From Epiperipatus broadwayi (lineage: Eukaryota > Onychophora > Udeonychophora > Euonychophora > Peripatidae): a stretch of 64,000 nucleotides of DNA. Position numbers and translations under genes: made by a program. The notes below the pieces were generated by a model. That model was not told the DNA's origin and searched no databases. It was given only the letters and a program-made list of their open reading frames with translations. The stretch covers positions 248,001-312,000 of the forward strand of contig JAQFVV010000182.1 of NCBI GenBank assembly GCA_028023455.1, in the 5' to 3' direction. This document shows positions 1 to 12,225 of this stretch, piece by piece. Each line of letters begins with the position of its first letter. Position 1 is the first letter of the stretch.

Positions 1-680
1 ATAATCTTTCTTAGTTTTAAGCTAAACAATTTTTTTTCATTTAATATAAATACAGACCAGTGATTTATGCTTATATTATATAAATATATTTTGATTATAA
101 GTAGAAAAATCAATTCTTGATAAGAGAATGTCAGTTCTTATGTTAATAGTATATTTTGCATTACTTATCTTTCAAGACTTTTATGTTACATTTTATTTTA
201 TTTTTTCCAGATAAATGATTTTTGCATCAACAGATTTTTGCATTCATATTCAAAAAAGACAACAGTATTTATGCTATTATTTTTAAATGGCATTTTAACC
301 CATGGTTTCTTAATAAACATTACATAATTTTATGTTTAAATTTTATTTACTTATCAAACATATTTAACATATCCAAATCTGATTAAATCATTTTCATAAT
401 TTTTTTAATTTTTTTTTTATAACAATTTCAAATTTATAATATGTGTGCAATTTTATCATTAGTCATTGTTATTTGAAAATGAGTATAACAATACTAACAA
501 CATTAGTAACAGTAGCAGTAGCAATAACATTAGCAGTAGAAGAAGTAGTAGTAGTAGTAGTCACCAGGTGGCATTTATCCAAACCAGTTGACTGTTACTT
601 CTACTCCTGGTAAATTTGAAAATTTATGCTAATTTTCATACATTTAAAAACTGAAAATTATATCAGTTGATAGAGCTAAT
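1..680. other. AT-rich intergenic sequence with AGT-type microsatellite
   Basis: No coding frame is supported here. A degenerate AGT/AGC trinucleotide run lies at about 505-565, ending in several perfect AGT units. The rest is simple A/T-rich sequence. Confidence 0.6.
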
Positions 681-1354
681 TTTTCTCTTCAAGGAAGCTC
701 CCCCTAGGACTGTAATTATTTATATATTAATAAAAATCAAATTGAAACATCTAATACATCTAAAATTACTTTTAAAAAAGTTTCAATTTCTAACATTGAG
801 ATAGATTCTTTAGAACAAAAAAAATCAAATTCTTGTTTTAAAATTAATGCAGGGAATGCGGATATCAATGAAAAATCAACAGAAATTAAAACTAGCTTTT
901 GCAAGCCTTCAACTTCAAAATAAATATTACAAATAAATAATAATTCTAATTTTAAAAATGTTGAAAAAATTAAAGAAAAATCTAAATCTAACTAAATTTA
1001 TTAGAAAAGAAACCATTATTGAATCTGAGAATAAAGATATTCAATCCTATGCAAGTGCTGTTAAAATAAATCATAAAGATATTACAAAAAATGTTTTGAA
1101 TTAGGATAATATTGCTTGATTTTTTAATATTGGAAATGAAAAAAAAAGAATTTCATACAGTTAATTCAAATATACATGCTAATATTAAAATTAATCAACA
1201 GAATTATTTAACTATTTCAGAAAAGTTTAATAATTCAATTTCTGTACCTGTTTTAAGTTAATTTTCCAAATTTTACAATGAAAAAACTTCTTATAATTAC
1301 TATGACTTAAATGCCTCTGACTTAAAATTTCCAACTGATAAATTTTACACCTAT

Positions 1355-1918
1355 TTGACAGACAAAAAGTTATGGATAAAGATTTTCAAGGTTTTAGATT
1401 ATCCCAACAATAGGTATTTAATATTAGAATTCAACAATATGATACAACAGACAATTTTTGAAAATAATATATATTTTATAAATTACAAAATTGTATACTA
1501 TATAGATATTAATAGGCCTGCAAAACTCTTGGTCATGATAAAAAAATGTCATGTGAATTTTACCTCTGAAAGTTTGCAAAAATTATTAAATAACTATGGC
1601 AAAGGTGGAAATTTTAAGTATCTACTGACAAAGAGAATTTCCAAATCACTTCTTACTAATACTGTTACATTTGATATTCAGTTACATAGAAAAGTGCAAC
1701 CAATCCTACATTCAACAGAGATCTCACTACTTATAATTATTTTTAGAGGAATAGTTCCCCAGTGTTTTTTTTGTAAGGATAGAACACATCTTATAAAATA
1801 TTGTCCAGATTGTTTTTATAAACTTTGTGGACTTACAACTATAAAAATCATCAATGCTAAAAACTTGTACCCCAATAAATGGATAAATGATATGATTAGC
1901 AAGTCTTTCAAAATATAA
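1355..1918 (+). pseudogene. LINE-A ORF1 fragment, RRM-like region plus CCHC zinc knuckle
   Basis: A 187-codon open frame, probably the surviving 3' half of ORF1, an RNA-binding nucleocapsid-like protein of LINEs. Residues about 57-107 look like an RRM half (KLLVMIKKCHVNFTSESLQ and following) and match the RRM-like stretch before the knuckle in LINE-B. A CCHC knuckle is explicit: C137, C140, H145, C150 (C-X2-C-X4-H-X4-C), followed by another Cys at 153 as in LINE-B. The ATG at 1355 is internal; the homologous frame upstream is broken by stops, so this start is probably not the original one. Confidence 0.55.
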
Positions 1919-2596
1919 ATATAAATTTTGAAATAATAAATTTATCCAGCCAGGGTAACTCATGTGTAAAATATAATGACGATACTATACATACATAATG
2001 TTAGCAATAATTCATTTTCAGAAGAGAATTATATGAATAAAGAAAAAAAGAAAAAGTAAAAAAAGAAAAAAAGGCAACAAAAATAAATTTGATACATGAT
2101 TCTAAAGATCTTAATATGTCTTGTGAAGAAAATAAAACTATAGACAATAATTTACACACTTTGAAAAAAAACTAGAATAACCGATTAAACAAATACAGTG
2201 TTACATTGGACTAGACAATCTCATGACAATGATGTGAACTTAAACCAAGAGATGGAAGGTTTTGTTAGTGGAGTTAATACATACAAATGTGCAGCTCATA
2301 ACAAGAAAAAAACAGACTGTGAATAGAATCTTGACATATATAAAAGTTCAGAAAAAAAAACTGTGAATAGTGATAATTAACAAAGTCACAGCAAATGTTT
2401 ACATTCTATTTTACATTTGTATAAAAAATATTATGAGAATATAGATATTATTTTTTAAAAGTAAGGTACTATTTAATCCTACTTTAAAAATTTCAATGGT
2501 GTGGTATTATTGATATTAATTTTGTAGTTATAGATATTTTGAAATTCATAAAGGTTTTTTTTTATTATTTCATAATTGTAAATGAATTTATGTATT

Positions 2597-3035
2597 ACAG
2601 AAGTAAATGTCAGAGGAATAAACTCTATCCATTGCATTTTTGCATTAAGTAATTGAATAGCACAATTTTCTCATCATATAATGGTTTTTACAGAGACAAA
2701 ATATTCTGTAAATTTACCTTTTAATCCTCAGCAGTTTTTATGTAAATATGGGTATTGTCAATTTTCACCAAATGTCTTGGATGCAGCTGGAATTGGAATA
2801 GTAATTCATAATAAATTACTATTTTCAACATTTAAAATTATCTATTATGATCATCACATGATTATGATTATCCTGATTCATCCAGATTTTACAATGAATA
2901 TTATGACTTTATTCATATAATAAACCTTTCATAGTAGCTCAATTAATCAATAAGTTTAATTTGCTATTAGATACAAATTCATTTCCTACAATTATGATTG
3001 GCAACTTCAACATGTCATACTCTAACTTTATCAAG
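2597..3035 (+). pseudogene. LINE-A APE-type endonuclease relic
   Basis: Fragments of the exonuclease-endonuclease-phosphatase domain that nicks target DNA in LINE retrotransposition. The N-terminal NVRGINS block (about 2606) carries the catalytic Asn position. FTETK near 2685 carries the catalytic Glu, and GIGIVIHN (about 2791) is a core strand. A GNFN block near 3000 stands where active enzymes have GDFN. A 79-codon frame (2681-2920) spans the middle; stops and a frameshift separate it from the ends. Because D is replaced by N in the GDFN motif and the frame is broken, the enzyme is dead. Confidence 0.55.
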
Positions 3036-3256
3036 TAATACTTACATATGATTAATAAACATTTGATGAGTACTGAGGAATTCTTCTATGCTAACTCTAT
3101 ATCCTTTTACACCAAGATAATTAATCTATGTTTTTACTCATCTGAGTTACTTTATCTTATCTTTCCTTCTTTGCAACCCGTAATTTTAGCATTAAATATT
3201 CTTTTGAAGCTAAATATTCGAGTAAAATCTGTATATCTCTTAATAATACAGTATGA

Positions 3257-3597
3257 TTGCTTTTGAAATCTGCCACACCAGAAGCATTAATTTTAAAAAT
3301 TTATATATATTTTAGGAAAATTGATATATTGTCTTTGGAACCTATTGAAGCATGGTTTTCTTTTATTGACATTATATCATCCTCAATCAATCACTATACT
3401 CATATTAATAAACCTCCAACTAAACTTGTAAATAATCTTGATGCAATACATATTAAACTTAAAAACACTTTATGTGATTCTGCATCAATAAAATCAATCA
3501 TAGTTCTAAAGCAAAAATATAAACAAATGCAATTATTGTTAACTAAATACTTAACAATTAAAAAAGAAAAAAATATATCTTACCAGGCCTCATGATT
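3257..3597 (+). pseudogene. LINE-A linker between endonuclease and RT
   Basis: A 112-codon frame rich in Lys and Ile/Leu. Its end (LTIKKEKNISYQAS) aligns by eye with the LINE-B segment near 6840 (LATKKKNIYFTQQ). In APE-type LINEs this region links endonuclease and RT and often ends in a basic K-K-x-Y stretch. The frame stops at 3595 and the RT that should follow is absent. Confidence 0.4.
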
Positions 3598-4014
3598 GGT
3601 CTAAAGCAGTGGTCTATGGACCAGCACTGGGTCACAGAAGTTTTCTGCTGGACCACACTAGACTGGCAAGAAAGTGTGTAATAACAAAATAATAAGATTT
3701 TAAACTTTTAATAATTTTTATTTATTTTTTCATCGCATTTTTAACCGATTAAAAAAAAAAGTAACAGAACAAATCTAATTAATCATACATACATTAATTT
3801 GTTTTTCTATTTATCACAGATGTTTATGGGGGGAGGGGAGGTTAGAAAAAGGTTTTTTATTATACAAATTCCAGTTGTCTTTTGATAGCCAATCATGGCC
3901 ACTTGTAAGTGTTGTTAAAACAATAAAATGTAACTTGACTTTTTTTGATCTCTTAAATTTTTTCTACACTTTTAATATTTCATTTTAGTGAGTGTTTTTT
4001 TGGTTATACAGTGA

Positions 4015-4765
4015 TTTTTTTTTTTTTTTGGCTTTAACTTTTATTTTTGAAATCAATTTTTATTACCTTTTATAAAGTATTTCTCAATACATCCTCACCA
4101 CCATAAAATAAAGTAAGATCAAAACTTTTGACTTTTTCAAGTTTCAGTTTTTTTTGTTTAAAAATACGGCCACTTTTTTTTTTTAGCCTATAAGGCGATA
4201 TCTTTTTTGCCTTTATTTATATACCGCTGATATACTAAAACTTTTATTTTTAAAACCAATTTTTATTACCTTTTTTAAAAAATAAAAACAAACCAAAAAT
4301 AACTTTTGTCTCAGTGAAGACAAAATATTTCTCAACCCACCCCCACCCCGCTCCCCAAAAAAAAAAAATTAAAATAAGATCTTTTTTGGCTTTAACTTTT
4401 ACTTTTGAAATCAATTTTTATAACCTTTTTTTAAAAATAAAAACAAACCAAAAAAAAAAAAAGACAAAGTATTTCTCAACCCACTCCCCCCAAAAAATTA
4501 AAATAAGATCTTTTTTAGCTTTAACTTTTATTTTTGAAATCAATTTTTATCACCTTTTTTTTAAAAAAAAAACAACCAAAAAATTTCTGTCTCTAACTTT
4601 TACAAAGTATTTTTCAATCCATCCCCACCCCACCCACCCCAAATTAAAATAAGATCAAAACTTTTGCAATTTTGTTTTTTTTTTGTTTAAAAATATTTCC
4701 ACTTTTTTTTGGCCTATAAAGTGATATGTTTTTTTGGCTTTATTTGTATACCACTAAAATATTAC
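4015..4765. repeat. T-rich tandem repeat block (about 129-bp units)
   Basis: Diverged tandem copies of a unit that reads roughly GGCTTTAACTTTTATTTTTG, then a T/A stretch, then a C-rich 'CTCAACCCACTCCCCCC' patch and AAATAAGATC. Unit starts at 4381 and 4510 give a 129-bp spacing, and related copies start near 4029 and 4241. A longer unit ending in a 'gcctataaagtgatat' segment occurs at about 4160-4233 and 4690-4765, so the block also has higher-order duplication. The 112-codon plus frame inside it (4314-4652) is a by-product of the repeat. Confidence 0.7.
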
Positions 4766-4779
4766 AGGAATAATTAATA

Positions 4780-5468
4780 ATACCTACTTAGGTTATGCAG
4801 AACAAGACTTTCAAAGGCTAGTTGAACCATTTGGCAAGATCATTATGTTCAAAACAGTATACTGGCATCCAGATACTGATCTAGATTAAATACCAACACA
4901 AATTCTGGATTAGGAAGCAATTTTCACTCCATATATCAGATATCAAAGACCACAGTGTTACTCATGTAAACAAAGGGGACATGTTACTGCACAATGTTCA
5001 AACTGCCAAAACTTAACCAGAAATCAAAACCCACACATGCAATAACTAAATTTTAACACTAACATGCAAACAGAAGAAATAGCCATCATGAAGATAGAAG
5101 TGCACAAACTATACAAAAATAATGACAACAGAAAAGCAGAAATACCAAGCTTAGATCTTATAGATTTGTTCACTGAAAAAACAACAAAACTTCAAATCAA
5201 GGATTATGATCAAAGAGAAAGTGGAAGCCAAGCAAAATATAACACAACAACTAAAGCAAATGTAAATATACCAGAATTTGACTGCACAACAGATAAAATC
5301 ACACAGCATACTATTATCAATAAGACAGATATAGAAATTATGAAGACACTCATATCACCAAATAACCCTAGCACAATAATGCAACTAACAAATCCAATCC
5401 AACCAGAAACCAAGAAAAATCCTGGGAGACCTACTAGAAAGAAGCTAGCAAAAAACAAAGACAGATAA
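4780..5468 (+). pseudogene. LINE-B ORF1 relic with CCHC zinc knuckle
   Basis: The 5' part reads YLGYAEQDFQRLVEPFGKI, a typical RRM helix and strand pattern. The knuckle CYSCKQRGHVTAQC starts at 4956 (C-X2-C-X4-H-X4-C). A single in-frame TAA (5043-5045) separates it from a 134-codon frame (5064-5468) in the same phase, so these are one ancestral protein. The tail near residues 116-134 (PGRPTRKKLAKNKDR) is basic and AT-hook-like, which fits nucleic acid binding. Confidence 0.6.
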
Positions 5469-5480
5469 TGATAACCCTAA

Positions 5481-5667
5481 TTCACCAATCATTGATAATA
5501 GAAATAAAGACTCTAAGTCCAATGTAAATAATGACAAATTTATTTGAAAGCCATTTAATAACCACAACATCATAATTCACCAATCATTGATAATAGAAAT
5601 AAAGACTCTAAGTCCAATGTAAATAATGACAAATTTATTTGAAAGCCATTTAATAACCACAACATCA
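5481..5667. repeat. Perfect 95-bp tandem duplication
   Basis: The segment starting at 5481 (ttcaccaatcattg) recurs at 5576. The second copy matches without a difference for about 92 bases, up to 5667. The identity stands out inside an otherwise heavily decayed LINE, so the duplication is much younger than the element. Confidence 0.95.
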
Positions 5668-5848
5668 CAAAATGAAGAAGCATGAAACACACAAACACTC
5701 AACACAAAAAACAATCAGAGAAATGATAAAAGTCAGCAAAATAGACCAAGACCAAACATAAATAAAAAAAATCAGTAAAAATTCACAATGTAAAGCTCCA
5801 AAACAACCACAACAAAAATACAAACTGATCCCAGCTGCAGAATTAATG

Positions 5849-6290
5849 AAAATTAAAATAGCAGTGCTGAATGTCAGAGTCATTAATTCAATAGCAAAAA
5901 TATAACAGCTTAACAAATGGATTAGCATCATACAACCACAAATACTAGGGCTACTAAAAATAACAAAAATCTATAACAGATCACAAATTAATCCAGCCAC
6001 ATACCTATACAACCAAGGTTTTTCCATCTACTCCAGGGACACATTATCCCCTTCAGTGGGACACAGGTATACTCATAGCCTCTTGTTGACTTGCATCTCC
6101 TAATCACAACATTCCAGGATCAAATTACCACACTCAACATTATTTTTGTGTTACATAACCCAGGTTCTCACACAATGGCACATAATTTTCACAATAAACT
6201 CCCAGTTCACAACCCAACAATATTTATGGGTAATTTCAACTTAAAGTTACAAAACCTTCAAAACAAAATGGTTATATCAATTAAATCTAT
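5849..6290 (+). pseudogene. LINE-B APE-type endonuclease relic
   Basis: It begins with IAVLNVRVINSIA near 5855, the N-terminal strand and Asn block of EEP endonucleases, followed by an ILGLLKITK stretch where the catalytic ET usually sits. An 83-codon frame (6091-6342) contains VHNPGSHTMAHNF and FMGNFNLKL, the GDFN block with D changed to N, as in LINE-A. Frameshifts separate the parts. Its role in an active element would be target-DNA nicking. Confidence 0.55.
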
Positions 6291-7319
6291 TATTCATAAG
6301 CATTTGAGGCTTTGTTGCTGCAGATTCCATGTAATTCTATAATCAATGGCATGTCACAATCATTGATATATGCTAATACACAACAATTCTTCATTACCTA
6401 ATTAACTTCCAATTCAATCCATGCCCATTTTCAGATCATGTGGCACAAACCATTACAATAAATTTGTTAGAGCTCCAAACAATATCCATTTCATCTAAAA
6501 AAGATGAACAATCTGACTCCTACTTCCAACAACCACCACTGAATTCCTATTCTCAGAGTTATATCATGCTAAATAAAATTACTGATATGCCACAAGATCC
6601 AGCTAAATAAAATTAATGATGTACTACAAGATCCAATTCAAAGGTAGCAGTCATTCATCAACATACTATCCTTCAACATATATCACATGACAAGATACTC
6701 ACCCTCACTTTCCCATTTAATGGTACTAGTAAACAATTTCACAAGATAATCACCATTGCCAGATCCTTGCATAACACTTACTAATATATACAAAAACTAA
6801 CAAAGCTCTATCACAATACATGTAAACAATTAAAAAAATAACTTGCCACAAAGAAAAAAAATATATACTTCACCCAACAACACACATGGACACACCATAC
6901 CACTGGGTACTGGGCTATCCATCAACCAGAAAAATGCCCATGGCAGTTGAGATAAGCAGCATCGTCGACACAGGACATAACATGCTGGACCCCATATACC
7001 AACATTTTAAGCAAAAACTCCAAGCATATAAACAATACAGATAAGTCACTGAGCAGTTCAGAATGCCTGAAACTTATTTTCCCTTTTAGATCCAACAATT
7101 TTCTGGAAATCTTAAAAAAATTCCCAACAGTTGCCACCCTGGAATCAATAGCATGCCAGCATTTGTCTTTTCACATTTCAGTCTATTTAGCAGAAAGTAT
7201 CTTTGCAACCTTGCTAACTTTCTATCATAAAAATTATACAATAGTAATGGAGTATATCCAATACCAATAATGCCATTTAACAAAAAAACCACAGCCATAT
7301 CAAATCTCAACAATCTTCG

Positions 7320-7930
7320 ACCATTTCCCCAGACCTGTTGGGAATTAAATTATTGGAAAAGGTAATCAAAGATAAAATAGAAGCATACATGCTGCTCCTG
7401 ATATCAAACATGCAGTATGAACAGAAGGGATTCTACATCACAAGGCTTCCCTAGTATTTAAAATGATATAAAGTGCAATACAACAAGATAAAAAGTACAT
7501 TCCAATTGCAATTCAACTGGTTATATAGGCAACATTTGATTTTGTTGTAATAGATGTCTTAATGAGCATGCTTGCAAATATAGCAATTCAACCCACCCTA
7601 CTATATCTCATTGCAAATCTATTACTCAACTGAGAGATATTCACACTTAGCACCAGAAACACAACATCATTTACTGATACACAATCAATTTCACAAGGAT
7701 CCCCAATCAACACACAGTTGTTTCTTCTGTATATAATCCACTCTTAAACAGATTAAAAATGAATTACCAGGAATATTAATAAAATAAATTGCTCAACATA
7801 TTTTAAGTATTGCATACATGGATGACATGACTGTTTTTAACATTGTGTAAAGAAATGCCAGTATTAAAAAGAATACTAAAAAATTACACAAATACACACA
7901 ATCAGCATGGTTCATCTACACTAAAAATCT
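7320..7930 (+). pseudogene. LINE-B reverse transcriptase relic (YMDD)
   Basis: RT blocks in order: an FRPIS-like start and KLLEKVI (about 7325-7365), QYEQKGFY (about 7420) at the position of the Q-x-GF block, ATFDFVVIDVL (about 7528, motif A with the catalytic Asp), SISQGSPINTQLFLLYI (about 7690-7740, motif B) and IAYMDDMTVF with an intact YMDD at 7815-7826 (motif C). The blocks lie in order on one strand with a few stops and shifts between them. This is a LINE RT by motif order and by the endonuclease in front of it. Confidence 0.7.
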
Positions 7931-7988
7931 TACACAAAGCTATATAAAGGAAAATTTATTCCATTTTTTATTCCTATTTTACCTGAGA

Positions 7989-9010
7989 GTGTATGGAATA
8001 AGACAAACACTGCAAAATAAGCTCAAACAGAAATCAACAGACATAACCACATCTTTATTAAATGCATACTTATCTCTATATTCAAAGGTGCACCCATTTA
8101 ACATAATCATAACAACAAGAGTTACATGTTACTCACCTATTGTCAACTTTACAAAAAGTTTTACAGCTGACCTATCATCACACTGTAGAAAATTACTATG
8201 TGGTAAGAAAACTGTGGCCATTTTAATCAAACAACTATATTAAATGGTCTGGGACTCCACACAATGCATGTGTTCTACCCACAAAAACAATAAACCTACT
8301 TGCAAAGATCACTGCAGTTCTAGTAGCTGCAAAGCCTCCCAACATAAGCCCTACAGATCATCCACTCCCTACATATGAATATCTAGTATCATTAGCACAC
8401 TCAGCACAAACAGTGTCATAACTACAACTCGGACATTTCATAGCAAATGTGCATGTTGACAGACATACAAGTTAATCAATCCAGCCACAAACAACTAGAT
8501 CTTTAGCCCCATGCTGGGAGTAAACAACAAGCAACTTCTTAAAAACTTCAGAAAATGGTCAATGGAACTGAAGTTCTTTGACTTCTTGATCAATCTAAAC
8601 CTATTTGCACTACCAGAATCTTATTTTGTGTGATACAATCATCTTTATAGGTCAATAGAACCATTCTGCAACCTATGTCATGCTACTGATTAAACACATC
8701 AACACATATTTTACAATTTTACATCACTAAATAGTACATGAAACAACATGCTAAATCAATACAAACTATACAGCAGCTAATAAATTTTACACCCAAGCAG
8801 ACAACCCCTATAACATGAACAGTGGACTTAATGTATTTTGGTGTACACAATGTTTATACAGTCTGGGAAAAAACACCAGATGACATCTGGTAACATTTTA
8901 TAAAAGCTACAACAAATTAGGAGCAGAGAAGCAAAAATTAGACATCCAGATATCTTTGTAGCCACCTGGTCACTATTAAAATTACAATTTATAAGAGCAT
9001 GCAACAACTA
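7989..9010 (+). pseudogene. LINE-B ORF2 C-terminal region
   Basis: An 84-codon frame (7989-8243) continues ORF2 beyond RT. Further on, CNLCHATD...THQHIFYNF (about 8671-8725) gives the Cys-x2-Cys ... His-x2-His zinc motif common at LINE ORF2 C-termini. The block KIRHPDIFVATWSLLKL (about 8935-8985) is a last coding-like piece. No intact frame remains. Confidence 0.45.
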
Positions 9011-9099
9011 GCCATTATATAAGCACAGCCTATTCAAATAAAACCAACAATGAACAAGAAACTAAAAGGACAATCAACTCTTTTAGCCAGACCATTTAA

Positions 9100-9773
9100 T
9101 ATATAGAAATTTTAAATTAATTGCAGTTCACAATTAAAAAAAAGAATACGTTATACACAGTAAAATTAAATTATTCAATCATTCACTATGTTGGTAATAC
9201 ATACATACTTTTTCTGGATCCACATTTGATTAGACGTTTTGGTTTAATTTCTCTCCTTTTCTTTTAGAAGTTTAAAATGATTTTCTAGGACCTTATCCTA
9301 TTTCTCAAATTAACTTGCTTATTCTATTTATGATAAAAGTTCTTTTAACTTCTTCTAGCCCCATGTTAAAATTTATAAAATTAATATATTTGAACGAAAG
9401 AATCCATTTTATATGGTATTCAAAACCTCTTGCTTAAATGAAGTTAGCTTTCTATAGCAATCACATAATTTTAAAGAAAAAAGGTTTAGAATCACATTTT
9501 TTTATAGTCGGTATGGTTTCCATTGCCTAGTACATGAAATCTTTTTATTTCCTCTTTATTTGCTGTATGTGCCTATTGTAGTGTAGATAGTATCATGATA
9601 ATCAGTTCAAAAAATTATGTACACATTATTACCTCATTTTTACATTGGGTTACTTGGCAATGTACTTAACCTTTGATCATTACCATGGTTAATTTATTAT
9701 AGTTTAGGTCATTGTTTTATCTTTATTCGTGATGTGAAAAACATTTAACACAAATTAACTGTTGTTATGTTGT

Positions 9774-9804
<31 letters not shown>

Positions 9805-10972
9805 ATTATTTCAGTGTCTTATTTTCATTTATATTAACAACTGGGATTTGCTCGGCTTCAATATATATGTAATATATGCAACTCACTATTTAGTTACCTA
9901 ATACACTATTGATACATTATGCCTATATATATGTGCATGTCTTTATTCATCTTTGATAATTGAAACATGTATTTCATATGCTGGCAAAACTTATAGTCTA
10001 GTAAGACATAAATCTTGACTGGACATAATCTAACATCAGAAGTAGTTAAAGGTTGGTGTGGGTACAATTATAAGTCACCCTCACAATATGATAATAAAAT
10101 ATACACAATGTTGCCAGAAAAATTATATTCCAGCTCTCAAAACCAATATTTGAAGACTATAAAACTGTTACAAAGCATATATGTGAATAAAATAAATACC
10201 ATATATACGTAATATTAGTTATAACCAAACATACAAAGTAATACAACTTTAAGAAATAATTTAAAGGAAACCAATAAACTAGAAAATCCTAACTAAAGCC
10301 ATGTACATTTTGTAATATAAGCTATCACAGATAATCCACCTATCACCCAGTTTTAATCTGTAAAGATTAATAAAGTATTTATTTAGACACATTATACATA
10401 ATCCTCACGAAGACCAATGAATGCACATGTATACAAAAAGTATCAATGTAACCTTGTTTTTTTTAGTAAGAATAAAATTCCTTTTTGAAACATATTAATA
10501 ATAATGATGATGATAGTGATGATAATAATAATATAAAGATTAGTTTTGCATAATTATAAAGCAAATTGTGAGACACAAATATGTTTACATATACTTGCTG
10601 ATTATTCTGTTTATTTAACATTTATATTTAGTTTTTTAACTTCTGCAGGCTTCAACAAACTTTTTTTCTGGTGCCTTCCATTACATTCTATTCTCAATTA
10701 TAATTTACCAATGAAATAAATTAATATCACATTTCTTTAGTTTTTTCCACAAAACCTATGTTCAAGTTCATTTAAAAATGTTTTTAGGAAATCTTATCAT
10801 TTATGGGTATCATATGATTGATAATTTAACAGAGAGATCATTTTTCACAAATAAATTATAGAATCATATCCAGCAATGTAAAGAACAGATTGATTGCTAT
10901 TATGTACACATTGCAAGTTAATGTGTGCTTCTCTGTAGATACCTAATTATGTATATGCATACTGCTTATATC
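9100..10972. other. AT-rich non-coding stretch with TA repeat
   Basis: Nothing coding is supported. A (TA)n run lies at about 9774-9801 and an imperfect AAT/GAT run at about 10496-10540. The short plus ORF at 10015-10212 has no recognisable motif. Confidence 0.6.
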
Positions 10973-11859
10973 TTAACTCACCTATACTTCAAATGACAGA
11001 GAAATGTCTTTTGACCAATTTGCCCTCTGGTGAATTTTTCCATAAGTATTATACATTAAAATGCATGTACAATGGTATAATTTATTATAATAAATTTTTT
11101 CAGCAAAAATTCCACATTAAAAGGTGCAAAATTCAAAATTCCCCCTTTTACAATATACATAAGTCCCACCCTGACATGATCCACCATTATGTGTTGCCAA
11201 GGCTGTAAAATATTCAGCATTTTACGACATTAAAATTTACAATGATGCAAAAACTTGTTTATTTGCGAATTTATTATGGTTTTAGATATTTTTTTAAAAA
11301 TAATTTGCACTATATTTATTAAATATCAAGAAATATAAATTATTAATAACTTATTATGGCTTGAAATACTTTATTTTCAAAAATGTAATGTATTAGTAGC
11401 TAACATAAATATGGCCAGAAGCAAAATTAAAAACCAGCTATGACATAAACAATTTACTTGATATTTATGAGTAAGAAAAAATCTGAAATTTACAATAAAT
11501 ATTAAAAAAAACTTAAACTTTTAAAGCATAATTAATTAGATATTAGAGAAATAAATAATTATTCATTAAAGTTTTTAAAAATATTTGGAAATAAAGAAGA
11601 TTTCATTGATTTTATAAACTGAAAATAATTTTTCTAGAAATGATGACGTGTAACGTCTTTGTTTTGATTACAGTTTTATTTTTTTAATATTTACAGAAAC
11701 AAAATGTGAACATTTAAAATTTATTTCAGGAGTAAATAAAAAATCTATCAAATGAAGTCAAATTTATTATTTTATAAGTAATAATCATTTTATCATATAT
11801 TTTACATTGACGTGTGAGACAAAGAAAAATGTCAAAATAGCAAAGTAGGAAACGGTTAA
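10973..11859 (+). mobile_element. TTAA-flanked non-autonomous element, copy A (piggyBac-type)
   Basis: Begins TTAACTCACC and ends GGTTAA. Its body aligns along its length with copy B (49534-50628) and, inverted, with copy C (39907-40749). TTAA targets with CCC/GGG termini are the signature of piggyBac elements. This copy is about 887 bp and has no transposase, so it must have been moved in trans. A subterminal motif GACAGAGAAATGTC lies near the left end, and the similar GACAAAGAAAAATGTC lies near the right end. The left terminus is diverged (TTAACTCACC against TTAACCCACT in copy B). Confidence 0.7.
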
Positions 11860-12225
11860 AAGATATTTGTTCATTAGTGCATAGTTTATATCATACATTG
11901 TACATACATATTTATATTTATGTAATGCATATGTCTGTTATATGTAGTTACTTTAAATTATTATAACAATAAAAAATAAATTGTAACAATATAGAACTTC
12001 ACTGTTGATTACATTATAATCATTATCAACTGAATTTATGTGGACAAAAGATAAATGTTGTGTCAGTTTATATGGTGCTGGGGGGGGTGAAATTGATTTA
12101 GCTATTATTTAACTAATTAACTCAATAAAATGGTATTCTCTGTAGCACTATATTAATATTTTATATTTTATCTATTTATTGGTATTACTTATGTATATTT
12201 AAAATGTATAGGTGAGTGTGTATAT

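Larger units (their letters stand above)
680..3600 (+). mobile_element. LINE-A: decayed non-LTR retrotransposon (ORF1 + endonuclease part)
   Basis: This is a 5' portion of a non-LTR retrotransposon on the plus strand. Lys/Asn-rich ORF1 sequence (about 780-1330, with stops) runs into a zinc-knuckle ORF (1355-1918). An APE-type endonuclease relic (about 2597-3035) and a Lys-rich linker (3257-3597) follow. The order ORF1-CCHC, then EN, then linker is the standard layout of APE-type LINEs. The copy stops in the linker just before the RT domain should start, next to a sequence beginning CAGTGGT at 3607. LINE-B downstream has the same knuckle spacing, the same NVR-INS endonuclease start and a similar linker, so I infer one family. 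Many stops and frameshifts make it inactive. Confidence 0.65.
4765..9100 (+). mobile_element. LINE-B: decayed APE-type non-LTR retrotransposon, near full ORF2
   Basis: A plus-strand LINE truncated at its 5' end inside ORF1. In order: RRM-like stretch and CCHC knuckle (about 4780-5003), ORF1 basic tail (5064-5468), a 95-bp tandem duplication, endonuclease (about 5849-6280), linker, RT (about 7320-7930) and a C-terminal region with a Cys/His motif and a last conserved block near 8920-9005. The sense strand is A/C-rich and G-poor, as in many LINEs. It has numerous stops and frameshifts. No poly-A or clear 3' repeat is visible, and the 3' end is set where protein similarity fades. Confidence 0.75.

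Noticed and set aside
5210-5458. 82-codon hydrophobic minus ORF
   Set aside because: Shadow of LINE-B ORF1; its hydrophobic look comes from antisense Lys/Asn codons.
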